Source: CAVRQM01 sp963723455
GTDB lineage: Bacteria; Pseudomonadota; Alphaproteobacteria; Acetobacterales; Acetobacteraceae
Assembly (NCBI GenBank): GCA_963723455.1
Contig: CAVRQM010000005.1
Span: forward strand, 682,001 to 746,000
Direction of reading: 5' to 3'
DNA: 64,000 bases
Part shown: positions 21,696 to 31,277 of the stretch, one piece after another
Numbering within the stretch: position 1 is the stretch's first letter
Layout of the letters: each line of letters starts with the position of its first letter
Made by a program: the position numbers and the translations under genes
Notes under the pieces: generated by a model
The model's input: only the letters and a program-made list of their open reading frames with translations
What the model was told of the DNA's origin: nothing
Database searches by the model: none

Positions 21696-24600
21696 TCACA
21701 CCGAGAAGTACCTTCGCCGCCGGGTTCAGCACCACGATGGCGCTGGTGGACTGCTCCGGGTGCAGCTGGAACTCGTCGGACAGATCCACCCCGATGCGCT
21801 CGGCGCCCAGCAGCCGCAGCAGCGCGCGCCTGGTCCTCCAGCTTCGGGCAGGCCGGGTAGCCGAACGAGTAGCGGCTGCCGCGATAGCCCTGCGCCAGCA
21901 TCTTCTCGATGTCGCGGTCGTCCTCGCCCGAAAACCCGAGTTCGGCGCGGATGCGCTTGTGCGTGTATTCCGCCATCGCCTCGGCCATCTCGACCGACAG
22001 GCCGTGCAGGTACAGGTAGTCCTGGTAGCGGTTGTCCTCGAACCATTCGCGCGCCACCTCGCTGGCCTTCTGGCCGACCGTGACGACCTGCAGCCCGATC
22101 ACGTCGCGCTGTTCGTCGTCGACGTCGCGGAAGAAATCGGCGATGCACTCGCCGTCCTCGCGCGGCTGGCGCGGCAGGGCGAAGCGGGCGAGTTCGGTTT
22201 GCCCGTCGGTGTCGAACACGATCAGCTCGTTGCCCTGCCCGGCCGCCTTCCAGTAGCCATAGGCGGCCTGCGGCCTGAGGATGCCGCCGGCCTCGCATTT
22301 GGCCAGCACCTCGCGCATCACCGGGCGCAGCTCCTGCTTCGCCCAGCCGAGGAAGTCCTCCAGGCTGCGGCCCTGCTTGCGAAAACCCCACTGGAATTGA
22401 TACAGGCTGCGCTCGTTGACGAACGGCACGATGGCTTTCGGCGCGGCCTCGCACGATGCGCGCGCCCCAGAACGGCGGCTCGGCCACCGGCACGTCCCGC
22501 GTCAGCCGTCGCCGCCGCGCCTGCACCGCCGCCACATCTACCGGGCGGAACGCCTTGGCATCGGCCTGGCCCAGCGTGCGCTGCGGTGTTGCGGGCCTTG
22601 CCGGCCCGCTTGGACTGCAGCGCCGCCAGATAGTCGTCGAAGCCGTTGCCGGTGACGCGGTCCATCAGATGCAGCCCGTCGAACGCATCGCGCGCATAGG
22701 CGACGCGGCCGCAGGCATAGGCGCGCACGCAATCGTCCTCGACGTAGTTGCGCGTCAGCGCCGCCCCGCCCAGCAGCACCGGGATCTCCAGGCCCTGCCG
22801 GCTCATCTCCTCCAGGTTCTCGCGCATCACCACGGTCGATTTCACCAGCAGCCCGGACATGCCGATGGCGTGCGCGCGGTTGTCGCGCACCGCGGCCACC
22901 ATGTCGGCCAGCGGCACCTTGATGCCGAGATTGACCACGCGGTAGCCGTTGTTGGTCAGGATGATGTCGACCAGGTTCTTGCCGATGTCGTGCACGTCGC
23001 CCTTGACCGTGGCCAGGACGATGGTGCCGCGCTCCTGCCCGGCGACGCGCTCCATCATCGGCTCAAGATAGGCGACCGCCGCCTTCATCGTCTCGGCCGA
23101 TTGCAGCACGAACGGCAACTGCATCTTGCCCGCGCCGAACAGCTCGCCCACCACCTTCATGCCGTCCAGCAGGATGTCGTTGATGATCGCCAGCGGCTCG
23201 TGCGTGCGCAGCGCGTCGTCCAGCTCGTCGGTCAGGCCCTTGCGGTCGCCATCGACGATGCGGTCGCTTAAGCCGGCCCTCGACGGTCGGCGCGCGCTGC
23301 TTCTTGGCGGCGTCCGCCAGCTTGCGGTCGGCGAACATCTCCAGCAGGCGCTGCAACGGATCGTAGCCCTCGCGCCTGCGGTCGAAGATCAGATCCTCGG
23401 CGACCTGCACCTCCTCCGGCGGGATCTGGTGCAGCGGCCGGATCTTGCTCACATGCACGATCGCGCCCGGTCATGCCGGCGCGCACCGCATGGTCGAGGA
23501 ACACCGAGTTCACCACCGCGCGGGCGGCGGGGTTGAGGCCGAAGCTGATGTTGGACAAGGCCAAGGACGATCTGGATGTCGGGGAAGCGCTCGCGGATCA
23601 GCCGCGATGCCCTTCAGCGTCCATTCGCCCAGCTTGCGGTCGTCCTCGTTGCCGGTGGCGATGGTGAAGGTCAGCGGGTCGATCAGCAGATCCGATTGCG
23701 GCAGGCCGTAGCGGTCGCAGGCGAACGTCGACCAGCCGCTCGGCGACGGCGAGCTTGCGTTCCGGCGTCTTGGCCATGCCCTCCTCGTCGATGGTCAGCG
23801 CGATCATCGCCGTGCCGAACTTGCGCGCCAGCTCCATGCGCCGCTCGGCCGGCGCTTCGCCGTCCTCGAAGTTGAGGCTGTTGATGATCGGCTTGCCGCC
23901 ATGCAGCTTCAGCGCGGATTCGAGAACCAGGGCCTCGGTGCTGTCGATCACCAGCGGCGCGTTCACCGAGGCCGTGAAGCGCCGGATCACCTCGTCCATC
24001 TCGGCCACCTCGTCGCGACCGACGAAGGCGGTGCAGACATCGAGGCTGTTGGAGCCTTCGGCCACCTGCTCGCGCGCCACGGCGACGCAGCCGTCCCAAT
24101 CGTGGCGCTCCTGCAGCTCGCGCCATTTCTTGCTGCCGTTGGCGTTGCAGCGTTCGCCGATGGAGAAGTAGCTGTTCTCCTGGCGCAACGGCGTCGCGCC
24201 GTACAGGCTGGCCACCGACGGCACCCAGACCGGATGGCGCGCCACCGGAACCGGCCGGCGCTCGCCGCTGGCGCGCAGCATGGCGTCCAGCGCCTCGATA
24301 TGCGTGACCGTGGTGCCGCAGCAGCCGCCGATCAGGTTGATCCCGTCCTCGGCCACGAAGCGCTCGCATCCAGCTTGCCATCTCGGCTGCGCCCAGCGGG
24401 TAGTGCGTGTGCCCATCGACCAGCTCCGGCAGCCCGGCATTGGGCTGCACGCTGATCAGTCCAGGCCAGTTCGTCGCGAGGAAGCGCAGATGCTCGGCCA
24501 TTTCCTGCGGCCCGGTGGCGCAGTTCAGGCCGAGCAGCGGCACGTCCAGCGCGTGCACCACGGCGGCGGCCGCGGCGATGTCGGGGCCGACCAGCAGCGT

Positions 24601-25191
24601 GCCCGTGGTCTCGACCGTCACCTGCACGAAGATCGGCGTGTCGGTGCCGGCCTCGGCGCGGGCGCGCTTGGCGCCGTTCACCGCGGCCTTGATCTGCAGC
24701 GTGTCCTGGCAGGTCTCGATCAGGATCGCGTCCACGCCGCCGGCGATCAGGCCGCGCGACTGCTCGTACAGCGCCGCCTCCAGCGGGTCATAGGCGATGT
24801 TGCCGAAAGTAGGCAGTTTGGTGCCCGGGCCGATGCTGCCCAGCACATAGCGGTGGCGGCCATCGGCGAAGCTGTCGGCCGCCTCGCGCGCCAGCTCGCC
24901 GGCGGCGCGGTTGATCTCAAAGGCGCGGTCGGCGAGGTCGAACTCGCCCAGCGTCACCGGCGAGCCGCCGAAGCTGTTGGTCTCGACCATATCCGCGCCG
25001 GCGGCGAAATAGCCGCGGTGGATCTCGCGCACCAGGTCGGGACGCGACAGGTTCAGGACGTCGGTGCAGTTCTCCCGCCCCCAGTAATCCGCCTCGACAT
25101 CCAGCGTCATCGCCTGCACGCGGCTGCCCATGCCGCCGTCGCACAGCAGCACGCGGTCGCGCAGCAGATCGAGCAGATGCGGACGGGTCAT
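21696..25191 (-). CDS. metH: Cobalamin-dependent methionine synthase, many frameshifts
   Basis: MetH moves a methyl group from methyltetrahydrofolate to homocysteine through cobalamin. All four modules are present in order. The homocysteine domain has LLCDGGMGS, GLNCATGPQEM and GINLIGGCCGTT (zinc Cys). The folate domain has NSYFSIGERCNANGSK and PLVIDSTEALVLESALK. The cobalamin domain has VKGDVHDIGKNLVDIIL with the axial His. The AdoMet activation domain has QFQWGFRK and GYRGSRYSFGYPACP. ATG 25191 follows a GGAGGAGACGCG site; the true end is NPAAK plus YFSV at 21696. About 1165 residues, the family length. Around nine one-base shifts interrupt it, mostly in 21.7-24.4 kb. Four bases overlap the upstream regulator gene. 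Confidence 0.88.
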
Positions 25192-26162
25192 CGCGTCTCC
25201 TCCAGATGCAGATCGGCGCGGCTTGCGGGCTGCGCTGCCGGCCGATCGCCGGTCCACAGCAGCACCGGCGCGGTGTCGGCGACCTGCCAGGCAGGCGCGG
25301 CACGCAGACCCGCCTGGCGCAGCAACGCCTGCATCGGCGCGTCGGCGAAGCCGGGCCAGCGATGCGCCAGGCGCGACTGCATCGCCGTGTCGCCATGCGC
25401 GGCCAGATCGACCACGATCAGCCGGCCGCCGGGCCGCAGCACGCGCGCCGCCTCGATCAGGGCAGCTGGCGGGTCCTCGGCATGATGCAGCAGCATCTGC
25501 ATCACCACGACGTCGAACCCGGCATCCGGCAGCGGCAGGCGGTACATGTCGGCCAGCCGCACCGCGCAATGCCCGAATTCCGGGCCGGCCAGCCGGGCGC
25601 GCGCCAGCGCCAGCATGGCGCGGCTGGCATCCACGCCGACCGCGCCATGCACCCGCCCGGCCACCAACTCAAGCAGCCGCCCGGTGCCGGTGCCGATATC
25701 CAGCAGCCGCAACCCCGGGTGCCCCGGCAGCAGGGACAGGACCGCCCGCTCCACCTCGCCCGCCGGCAGGCCGAGCGCGCGCATTTCGTCCCAATCCGCT
25801 CCCCGCGCGCGGAAGCTGTCCGACGCGACGCGCGCCCGCTCGGCCAGCACCCGCGCCGCCTGTCGCCGGTCGCCCTCCAGCACCGCGTCATCGGCCGGCA
25901 GCCGCTCCAGCAGCGTGCGGACCAGCGAGCCGGTCGCGGTGGACGGGGCGGGCAGGGCCAGCCAGACATTCGCGCCCTCGCGCACCCGCTCCAGCAGCCC
26001 GGCCTCGGTCAGCAGACGGAGATGGCGCGACAGCCGGGGCTGCGACTGGCCAAGCACCTCGCAGAAGTCCATGACGCAGAAACTGCCCCGCGCGGCCAGC
26101 GCCAGCAGGCGCAGGCGCGTCGGCTCGGCGCAGGCGCGCAAGGCGGCGAGGAGATCATCCAT
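25188..26162 (-). CDS. ArsR-family regulator fused to a SAM-methyltransferase domain
   Basis: The 324-residue protein begins with an ArsR-type winged helix (residues 1-95, CVMDFCEVLGQSQPRLSRHL). A class I methyltransferase domain follows, with motif I LLDIGTGTGRLLELV near residue 150 and VVMQMLLHHAED and ARVLRPGGRLIVVDL later. Proteins of this architecture next to methionine-cycle genes include SahR-type regulators, which sense S-adenosylhomocysteine or SAM; that role is inferred. It precedes metH with a four-base overlap, so both are cotranscribed. An inverted repeat in the 36-base gap upstream is a plausible operator that would also affect the divergent gene. The frame is intact. Confidence 0.82.
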   Translation of the reverse strand: MDDLLAALRACAEPTRLRLLALAARGSFCVMDFCEVLGQSQPRLSRHLRLLTEAGLLERVREGANVWLALPAPSTATGSLVRTLLERLPADDAVLEGDRRQAARVLAERARVASDSFRARGADWDEMRALGLPAGEVERAVLSLLPGHPGLRLLDIGTGTGRLLELVAGRVHGAVGVDASRAMLALARARLAGPEFGHCAVRLADMYRLPLPDAGFDVVVMQMLLHHAEDPPAALIEAARVLRPGGRLIVVDLAAHGDTAMQSRLAHRWPGFADAPMQALLRQAGLRAAPAWQVADTAPVLLWTGDRPAAQPASRADLHLEETR

Positions 26163-26175
26163 GCCTGGTAAATCG

Positions 26176-26193
26176 CATAAAGACATCCTTATG
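26176..26193. promoter_or_regulatory. Inverted repeat between the ArsR-methyltransferase and CobW-like genes
   Basis: CATAAAG-ACAT-CCTTATG matches at six of seven positions in each arm. It occupies the middle of a 36-base divergent intergenic gap and is A/T-rich against its surroundings. Its size suits an ArsR-type dimer. It could control both directions. Confidence 0.55.
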
Positions 26194-26198
26194 TCTAG

Positions 26199-26501
26199 AT
26201 GATGAGCGATGCACGAATCCCCGTGGTGGTAGGCGGCGCGGCGCAGCGTCGGCCGGGCGACCGTCTGCTGGACGCCGAACCGGCCGGCGCGGCGCCCGCG
26301 CACACGCCGGGCTGCGCCTGCTGCAAGCCGCGCGATCGCCTGGCCGTGGAACTCGGGCGAGTGTTTTCGGAACGCGCCCGCAATCCGGCCGAGAGCTTCG
26401 CGCGGGTCCTGGTGGTTGGCGCCGACCCCGGTGCAGTGGCCGCCGCGATCGCGGGCGACGTGCTCGCGCGCGCCCGCTATCGGTTTGAGGGAAGCGCCTG
26501 A
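26199..26501 (+). CDS. Miniature CobW/COG0523-like protein without a P-loop
   Basis: The 100-residue protein matches the middle of COG0523 GTPases. It has TPGCACC at residues 36-42, the GCxCC metal-binding motif, then RDRLAVELGRVFSERARNP and FARVLVVGADPGAV, ending ARYRFEGSA where full-length proteins have RYRLDG. The usual N-terminal GGFLGAGKTT P-loop is missing and its place reads VVVGGAAQRRPGD. It therefore should not bind GTP in the normal way, but may still bind a metal such as Zn or Co. ATG 26199 or 26202 starts it close to the operator shared with the ArsR-methyltransferase gene. Its stop overlaps the next start (TGATG). Assignment rests on pattern resemblance. Confidence 0.5.
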   Translation: MMSDARIPVVVGGAAQRRPGDRLLDAEPAGAAPAHTPGCACCKPRDRLAVELGRVFSERARNPAESFARVLVVGADPGAVAAAIAGDVLARARYRFEGSA

Positions 26502-27430
26502 TGGATCTGGACTGGTCGTACTACGAGAGTGTCCGCGCGCTGCTGGATTCGCGGCAGGAAGCGGCTGCGCTGGACAGCCTGGCCCGGCACCGGCTGGCCG
26601 CCGGTCGCCTGCCTGCGCCTCTGGCCGTGCTGCAGGCGCAGGCGTTGACCACGCTGGGCCGGCACCGCGCCGCGCTGGATGCGCTGCTGGAGGTCGTCGC
26701 GCGCGGCGAGGCGGATTTCTGGACTTGGTACAACGTGGCCGAGGCGCGTCGGCACCTGGGCGACTGGGACGGCGTGTTCGAGGCCAGCCGTCAGGCGCAC
26801 GCGCTCGCCGGCTGGCCGGACAGCGCGGCACACGGCTACCGCTTCACGCACGATTATTTCTCCGCAAACCTGTGGAACTGGCAAGACTGGTTTGCCCGGC
26901 ACGTCACCGCCGCACCGGTGCGCGCCCTGGAGATCGGCAGTTGGCAGGGCGGCTCGGCCTGCTGGCTGCTCGACCGCGTGGTCGGCCCGCGCGGCGGCAG
27001 CCTGGTCTGCATCGACCCGTTCGCCGGCAGTTCCGAACATGCCGGCTTCCTGCCCGGCGTGCTGAATGACGTCGGCGCATCGCTGGAGCGTCTGTTCGAC
27101 GACAACATCGCGCGCACCGGCCGCGCGGATCAGGTGCGCAAGCTGGTCGGCTATTCGCAGGACGCGCTGCCGTCGCTGGCGGGCGAGACGTTCGACTTCA
27201 TCTACATCGACGGCGCGCACGAGGCGAAGTTCGTGATCCAGGACGCGCTGCTGTGCTGGCGGCTGCTGCCGGCGGGCGGACACATGCTGTTTGACGACGT
27301 GCCGTTCACCTTTGCTGACCGGCCGGAGCAGGACACCGCGCGGGCGATCGACTTCTTCCTGTCGCTATTCGGGGACGAGTTGGACGTGCTGGTGCGCGAG
27401 CGGCAGTTGCTGCTGCGGCGGCACGCGTAG
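26501..27430 (+). CDS. Class I SAM-dependent methyltransferase with N-terminal TPR-like helices
   Basis: Residues 1-115 are helical repeats of TPR type (LLEVVARGEADFWTWYNVAE and neighbours). Residues 135-300 form a Methyltransf_24-type domain: ALEIGSWQGGSACWLLD is motif I, LVCIDPFAGSSEH motif II, FDFIYIDGAHEAKFVIQDAL the acidic and His motif, and LLPAGGHMLFDD follows. Enzymes of this kind methylate sugars or small molecules and are common in glycan clusters. The ATG overlaps the CobW-like stop, so the two are coupled in translation. The substrate is not known. Intact, 309 residues. Confidence 0.75.
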   Translation: MDLDWSYYESVRALLDSRQEAAALDSLARHRLAAGRLPAPLAVLQAQALTTLGRHRAALDALLEVVARGEADFWTWYNVAEARRHLGDWDGVFEASRQAHALAGWPDSAAHGYRFTHDYFSANLWNWQDWFARHVTAAPVRALEIGSWQGGSACWLLDRVVGPRGGSLVCIDPFAGSSEHAGFLPGVLNDVGASLERLFDDNIARTGRADQVRKLVGYSQDALPSLAGETFDFIYIDGAHEAKFVIQDALLCWRLLPAGGHMLFDDVPFTFADRPEQDTARAIDFFLSLFGDELDVLVRERQLLLRRHA

Positions 27431-27463
27431 TCCTGTGCCGGTCGGGCGGGGATCGTCAGCTCC

Positions 27464-28669
27464 TCAGATCCCCAAGGCCGCCGCCGCGTGCTGCGCCAGG
27501 CTCAGCAGCGCCCGGTCGTAGCCGTGCCCAGCGGCGATGGACAGTCCGAGCGGCGCGCCGCGCAGGCTGGCGACCGGTAGCGAAATCTCCGGCAGCCCGC
27601 ACTGGCTGGCGATCGCGGTGAAGCCGCCGGTGCGTTCGCGCACCACTTCCTGCTCCTCAGGCGTGGACGACAGCAGCGGCGCCGGCACCGGGCTGGTCGG
27701 AAACACCAGCACCGCGCCGCCGGCCAGCAGCGCGCGCACCCGCGCGGTCAGCATGCGGCGGAACGCGCGCCCGGCGGCGGCCTCGGTCTCGGTGATCGCG
27801 CGCGCCGCCGCCAGCCGTCGTTCCACGCCGGGCGACAGCGCCGGCCGGGTCGCCTCGAGCCAGCCGCCCAGCGTGACCCAGGCCTCCTGTCCCTGCACCG
27901 CGCGCTGATGGCGGTACAGCACGGATGGCCCCTCGGGCAGCGGGCGCACGCCCACCGCGGCGCCGAACGTGGCGGACAGCGCCTGCAGCGCCGGCAGCAG
28001 GGCGGCGACGACATCGAAATCGGCGCTCTCCCAGGCTTCCTCGAACCGCAGCAGTGGCCCCAGCGCGGTCGGCGCGGTCCCGGCTTCCGGCAGCAGCGCG
28101 CGGCCGACCTGCGCCAGCAGCGTGGCGTCGCGGGTGAACCAGCCGGGCGTGTCCATGCTGGGGGCCAGCGCGCAGGCGCCGGCCAGCGAGATCGCGCCCT
28201 GGCTGGGGCGGATGCCGAACAGGCCGCAATAGCTGGCCGGGATGCGAACCGATCCGCTGGTGTCCGACCCCAGCCCGATCTCCGCGAGCCCGCCCGCCAC
28301 CGCCGAGGCCGAGCCGCAGCTCGACCCGCCGGGGAAACGGTCCGGCGCACGGGGGTTGGCGGGCGTGCCGTGCCAGGGGTTCTCGCCGGTCAGGCCGAAC
28401 GCCAGCTCGACCGTCTTGGTCTTGCCAACCAGCCGCGCGCCGGCCTCAAGCAGGCCCTGCACGACCGGCGCGGTGGCCACCGCAGGCGCGTGCGTGCGCG
28501 CCCAATCGGGATTGCCGAAGCCAGTCACGGCGCCGGCGACATCGAACAGATCCTTGACCGCAAGGCTGCGCCCGGACAGCGGGCCGGTTCCCGCGCCGTC
28601 GCGCAACACCGCCGGGCCGGCGACGAACGGATCGTCCGGACGGTCGGGCGGATCGATTCTGGTTCCCAT
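27464..28669 (-). CDS. Amidase-signature family hydrolase
   Basis: The 401-residue protein has the amidase-signature catalytic set: Lys39 in AVKDLFDV, the cis-Ser in FPGGSSCGSASAV near residue 117 and the nucleophile Ser140 in GSDTSGSVRIPAS. It hydrolyses an amide in the cytoplasm; members range from indoleacetamide hydrolases to AtzF-like enzymes, and the substrate is not evident. ATG 28669 is chosen because GGAGACACC precedes it; the frame is open further upstream without a better start. It converges with the methyltransferase gene and diverges from the secretion operon. The 255-base gap before it holds no gene and presumably both promoters. Confidence 0.85.
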   Translation of the reverse strand: MGTRIDPPDRPDDPFVAGPAVLRDGAGTGPLSGRSLAVKDLFDVAGAVTGFGNPDWARTHAPAVATAPVVQGLLEAGARLVGKTKTVELAFGLTGENPWHGTPANPRAPDRFPGGSSCGSASAVAGGLAEIGLGSDTSGSVRIPASYCGLFGIRPSQGAISLAGACALAPSMDTPGWFTRDATLLAQVGRALLPEAGTAPTALGPLLRFEEAWESADFDVVAALLPALQALSATFGAAVGVRPLPEGPSVLYRHQRAVQGQEAWVTLGGWLEATRPALSPGVERRLAAARAITETEAAAGRAFRRMLTARVRALLAGGAVLVFPTSPVPAPLLSSTPEEQEVVRERTGGFTAIASQCGLPEISLPVASLRGAPLGLSIAAGHGYDRALLSLAQHAAAALGI

Positions 28670-28924
28670 CCGGTGTCTCCGTGTGATATGGCGCGGCGCG
28701 GCCGATCGTCCCAATGGGAAAACGCGGTCGCGCCTGCCGGGCGAAACGGCATCGGGTGCAGGCCCGCATCCGGTCCCGGTTTTTACCCGATTAATCCTGC
28801 GGCATGATATGTCTGTCGTGCGTGCCGTGCCATCACCTGCCGGACGCCGCGCGACATGCGGCCGGTTGGGCGTCGCGCGGGTCCGGCGTCCTTGGGCTGC
28901 CTGTCCTCGAAGGAGGGTTCGAAC

Positions 28925-31197
28925 GTGAGTGAGAGTGACGGCGCAACGCAGCTCGGCGGTGATCTCGGCGATCTCGGCCGGGCGAGCAACGACCGGACCG
29001 CGATGCGCCAGGCCCTGGACACGCGGATCCTGGCGATCCTTGCCGTGGGCCAGTTCCATAACACCGATCTGGACCGCGAGGCGCTGCGCCTGCCGCCGGG
29101 AGGCGAGCCGCCGCCGCCGGCGACCCTGGTGCAGTGGGTGCGCGACGGCGGTCTGTGGGCCAAGGCAATCCGAATCAAGTGGACGCAGCTGATGAAGCTG
29201 GAGGTGTCGTCGCCGGTGGTGCTGCTGCTGCGCGACGGAAGCGCGGCGTTGCTGACGACGCTCGATGTCGGACGCAACGTGGTCTGGGTGAAGGATCCGC
29301 GCGGCGCTTCCGGCGACCTGCCCGTGGCGGTCGACGAGTTGCGGCTGTCCCAGGTCTGGGACGGCGAGGTCATGCTGATCCGCCGCGAGCGCGGCATGAC
29401 CGACGACACCGCGCCGTTCAACATCGGCTGGCTCGGCCGCATCGTCTGGCAGGAAAAGAAGATCCTGCGCGACATCATCTATGGCTCGGTCGCGCTGTCG
29501 TTCCTGACCATCGTCCCGCCGCTGATCGTCATGACCATCCTGAACCAGGTGATGTGCATCAGAGCATGTCCACGCTGATGCTGATCACCATCATCCTGGC
29601 GATCATGATGATCGCCGAGACCCTGCTGGGGTTCTCGCGCCGGCTGCTGATGATGACCGTCGGCGCGCGCGTGGACACCAAGCTGAACCTGCAGGTGTTC
29701 CGGCGCCTGCTGAACCTGCCGCTGGACTATTTCGAGCGCAACCAGGCCGGCGTCATCACCCACCACATCATGGAGGTGAACAAGATCCGGCAGTTCCTGA
29801 CCGGGCGGCTGCTGGCGCTGCTGCTCGACTGCATCACTTTGTTCGTGCTGCTGCCGGTGCTGTTCATGATCCAGCCGACGCTGACCTGGCTCGTGGTCAT
29901 CTGCGGCGGCCTCATCGCTGTCACCATCATGGCCTTCCTCGGCCCGGTCAGCCGCGCCATCGGCCGCCACATCTCGCCGAGACGCAGAAGCAGAGCGTGC
30001 TGATCGAATCGCTGCATGGCATCCGCACGGTCAAGTCGCTGGCGCTGGAGGCGCAGCAGCGCGAGATCTGGGATCGCCGCGTCGCCGACGCCACCCATAC
30101 CAAGATGCTGGTGCGAGCGGCTGGTGAACTGGCCGCAGGCCATCACCTCGCCGATCGAGAGCTTCATGCAGCGCGGCGTGCTGATCATCGGCGTGTTCGT
30201 GGCGCTGCAGAGCGGCAACATGGCCGATGCCGGCGGCCTGGTCGCCTTCATGATGCTCAGCAGCCGCGTGGCGCAGCCGCTGGCCGGGCTGGCCCGCGTG
30301 CTGGAAGACATGCAGGAGGTCCGGGTGTCGATCAGCATGGCCGCGTCCGTGCTGAACAGCGCGCCGGAGGTGGCCAACCCGGGCGCCGGGCTGCGGCCGC
30401 GGATCGAGGGCGGCATCTCGTTCAACAAGGTCGAGTACTCCTATCCCGGCTCCAAGACCAAGGCGCTGGACGGCGTCAGCTTCGAGATCCCGCCGGGCAC
30501 CATGCTGGGGCTGGTCGGCAAGTCGGGATCTGGCAAATCGACCATCACGCGCATGCTGCAGGGCATCAGCCGCGACTACGAAGGCTACATCAAGCTCGAC
30601 GGCAATGACCTGCGCGAGATGAACCTGTCCCACATGCGGCGCAATTTCGGCGTGGTGCTGCAGGAGAACTTCCTGTTCCGCGGCACCGTGCGCGAAAACA
30701 TCATTGCCGGCCGCCCGGGGCTGACCCTGACCGACGCGGTGCGCGCCGCCCGGCTGGCCGGCGCCGAGGAGTTCATCGAGCGCATGCCGAACGGCTATGA
30801 GACGTTCGTCGAGGAAGGCTCGCCCAACCTGTCCGGTGGCCAGCGGCAACGGCTGGCGATCGCCCGCGGCCTGATCCACGACCCGCGGCTGCTGATCCTG
30901 GATGAAGCGACCAGCGCGCTCGATCCGGAAAGCGAGGCGTTGGTCAACGCCAACCTGCAACGCATCGCCAAGGGCCGGACAATGGTCATCGTCTCGCACC
31001 GGCTGTCGTCGCTGACCGATTGCGATCAGATCCTGGTGCTGGACAAGGGCAAGCCGGTGGACATGGCGCCGCACTATATCCTGGTCGAGCGCTGCCAGAT
31101 CTACCGTCAGCTCTGGCTGCAGCAGAACCGGCATCTGGAAACCGGCGGCGCGCCGCGCGGCGGCATCCCCGCCCCGGTCATCGCCCAGGGCGATTGA
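28925..31197 (+). CDS. Type I secretion ABC exporter with degenerate C39 peptidase domain, frameshifted
   Basis: HlyB-like protein of about 757 residues. Residues 1-150 are a C39 peptidase-like domain in which the active Cys is missing, as in HlyB, so it probably binds but does not cut the substrate. The membrane domain follows (LLMMTVGARVDTKLNLQVFR, LDYFERNQAGVITHHIMEV). The ATPase has GLVGKSGSGKST, LSGGQRQRLAIARG and LLILDEATSALD. GTG 28925 follows GAAGGAGGG. One-base shifts near 29565, 29985 and 30112 interrupt the membrane domain. The HlyD partner is 80 bases downstream. No outer-membrane TolC or RTX substrate gene is seen in the window. Confidence 0.85.
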
Positions 31198-31277
31198 GGC
31201 GGGCGACCCATGCGAGCAGGGACAATGGGTACGGGTAATCGAGTGCCGATCGCGGCTGGCGGTCGAGGAGGCCTGGC

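Noticed and set aside
29479..29970. Reverse open frame with many Gln and His residues
   Set aside because: Mirror of the membrane domain of the type I secretion ATPase.
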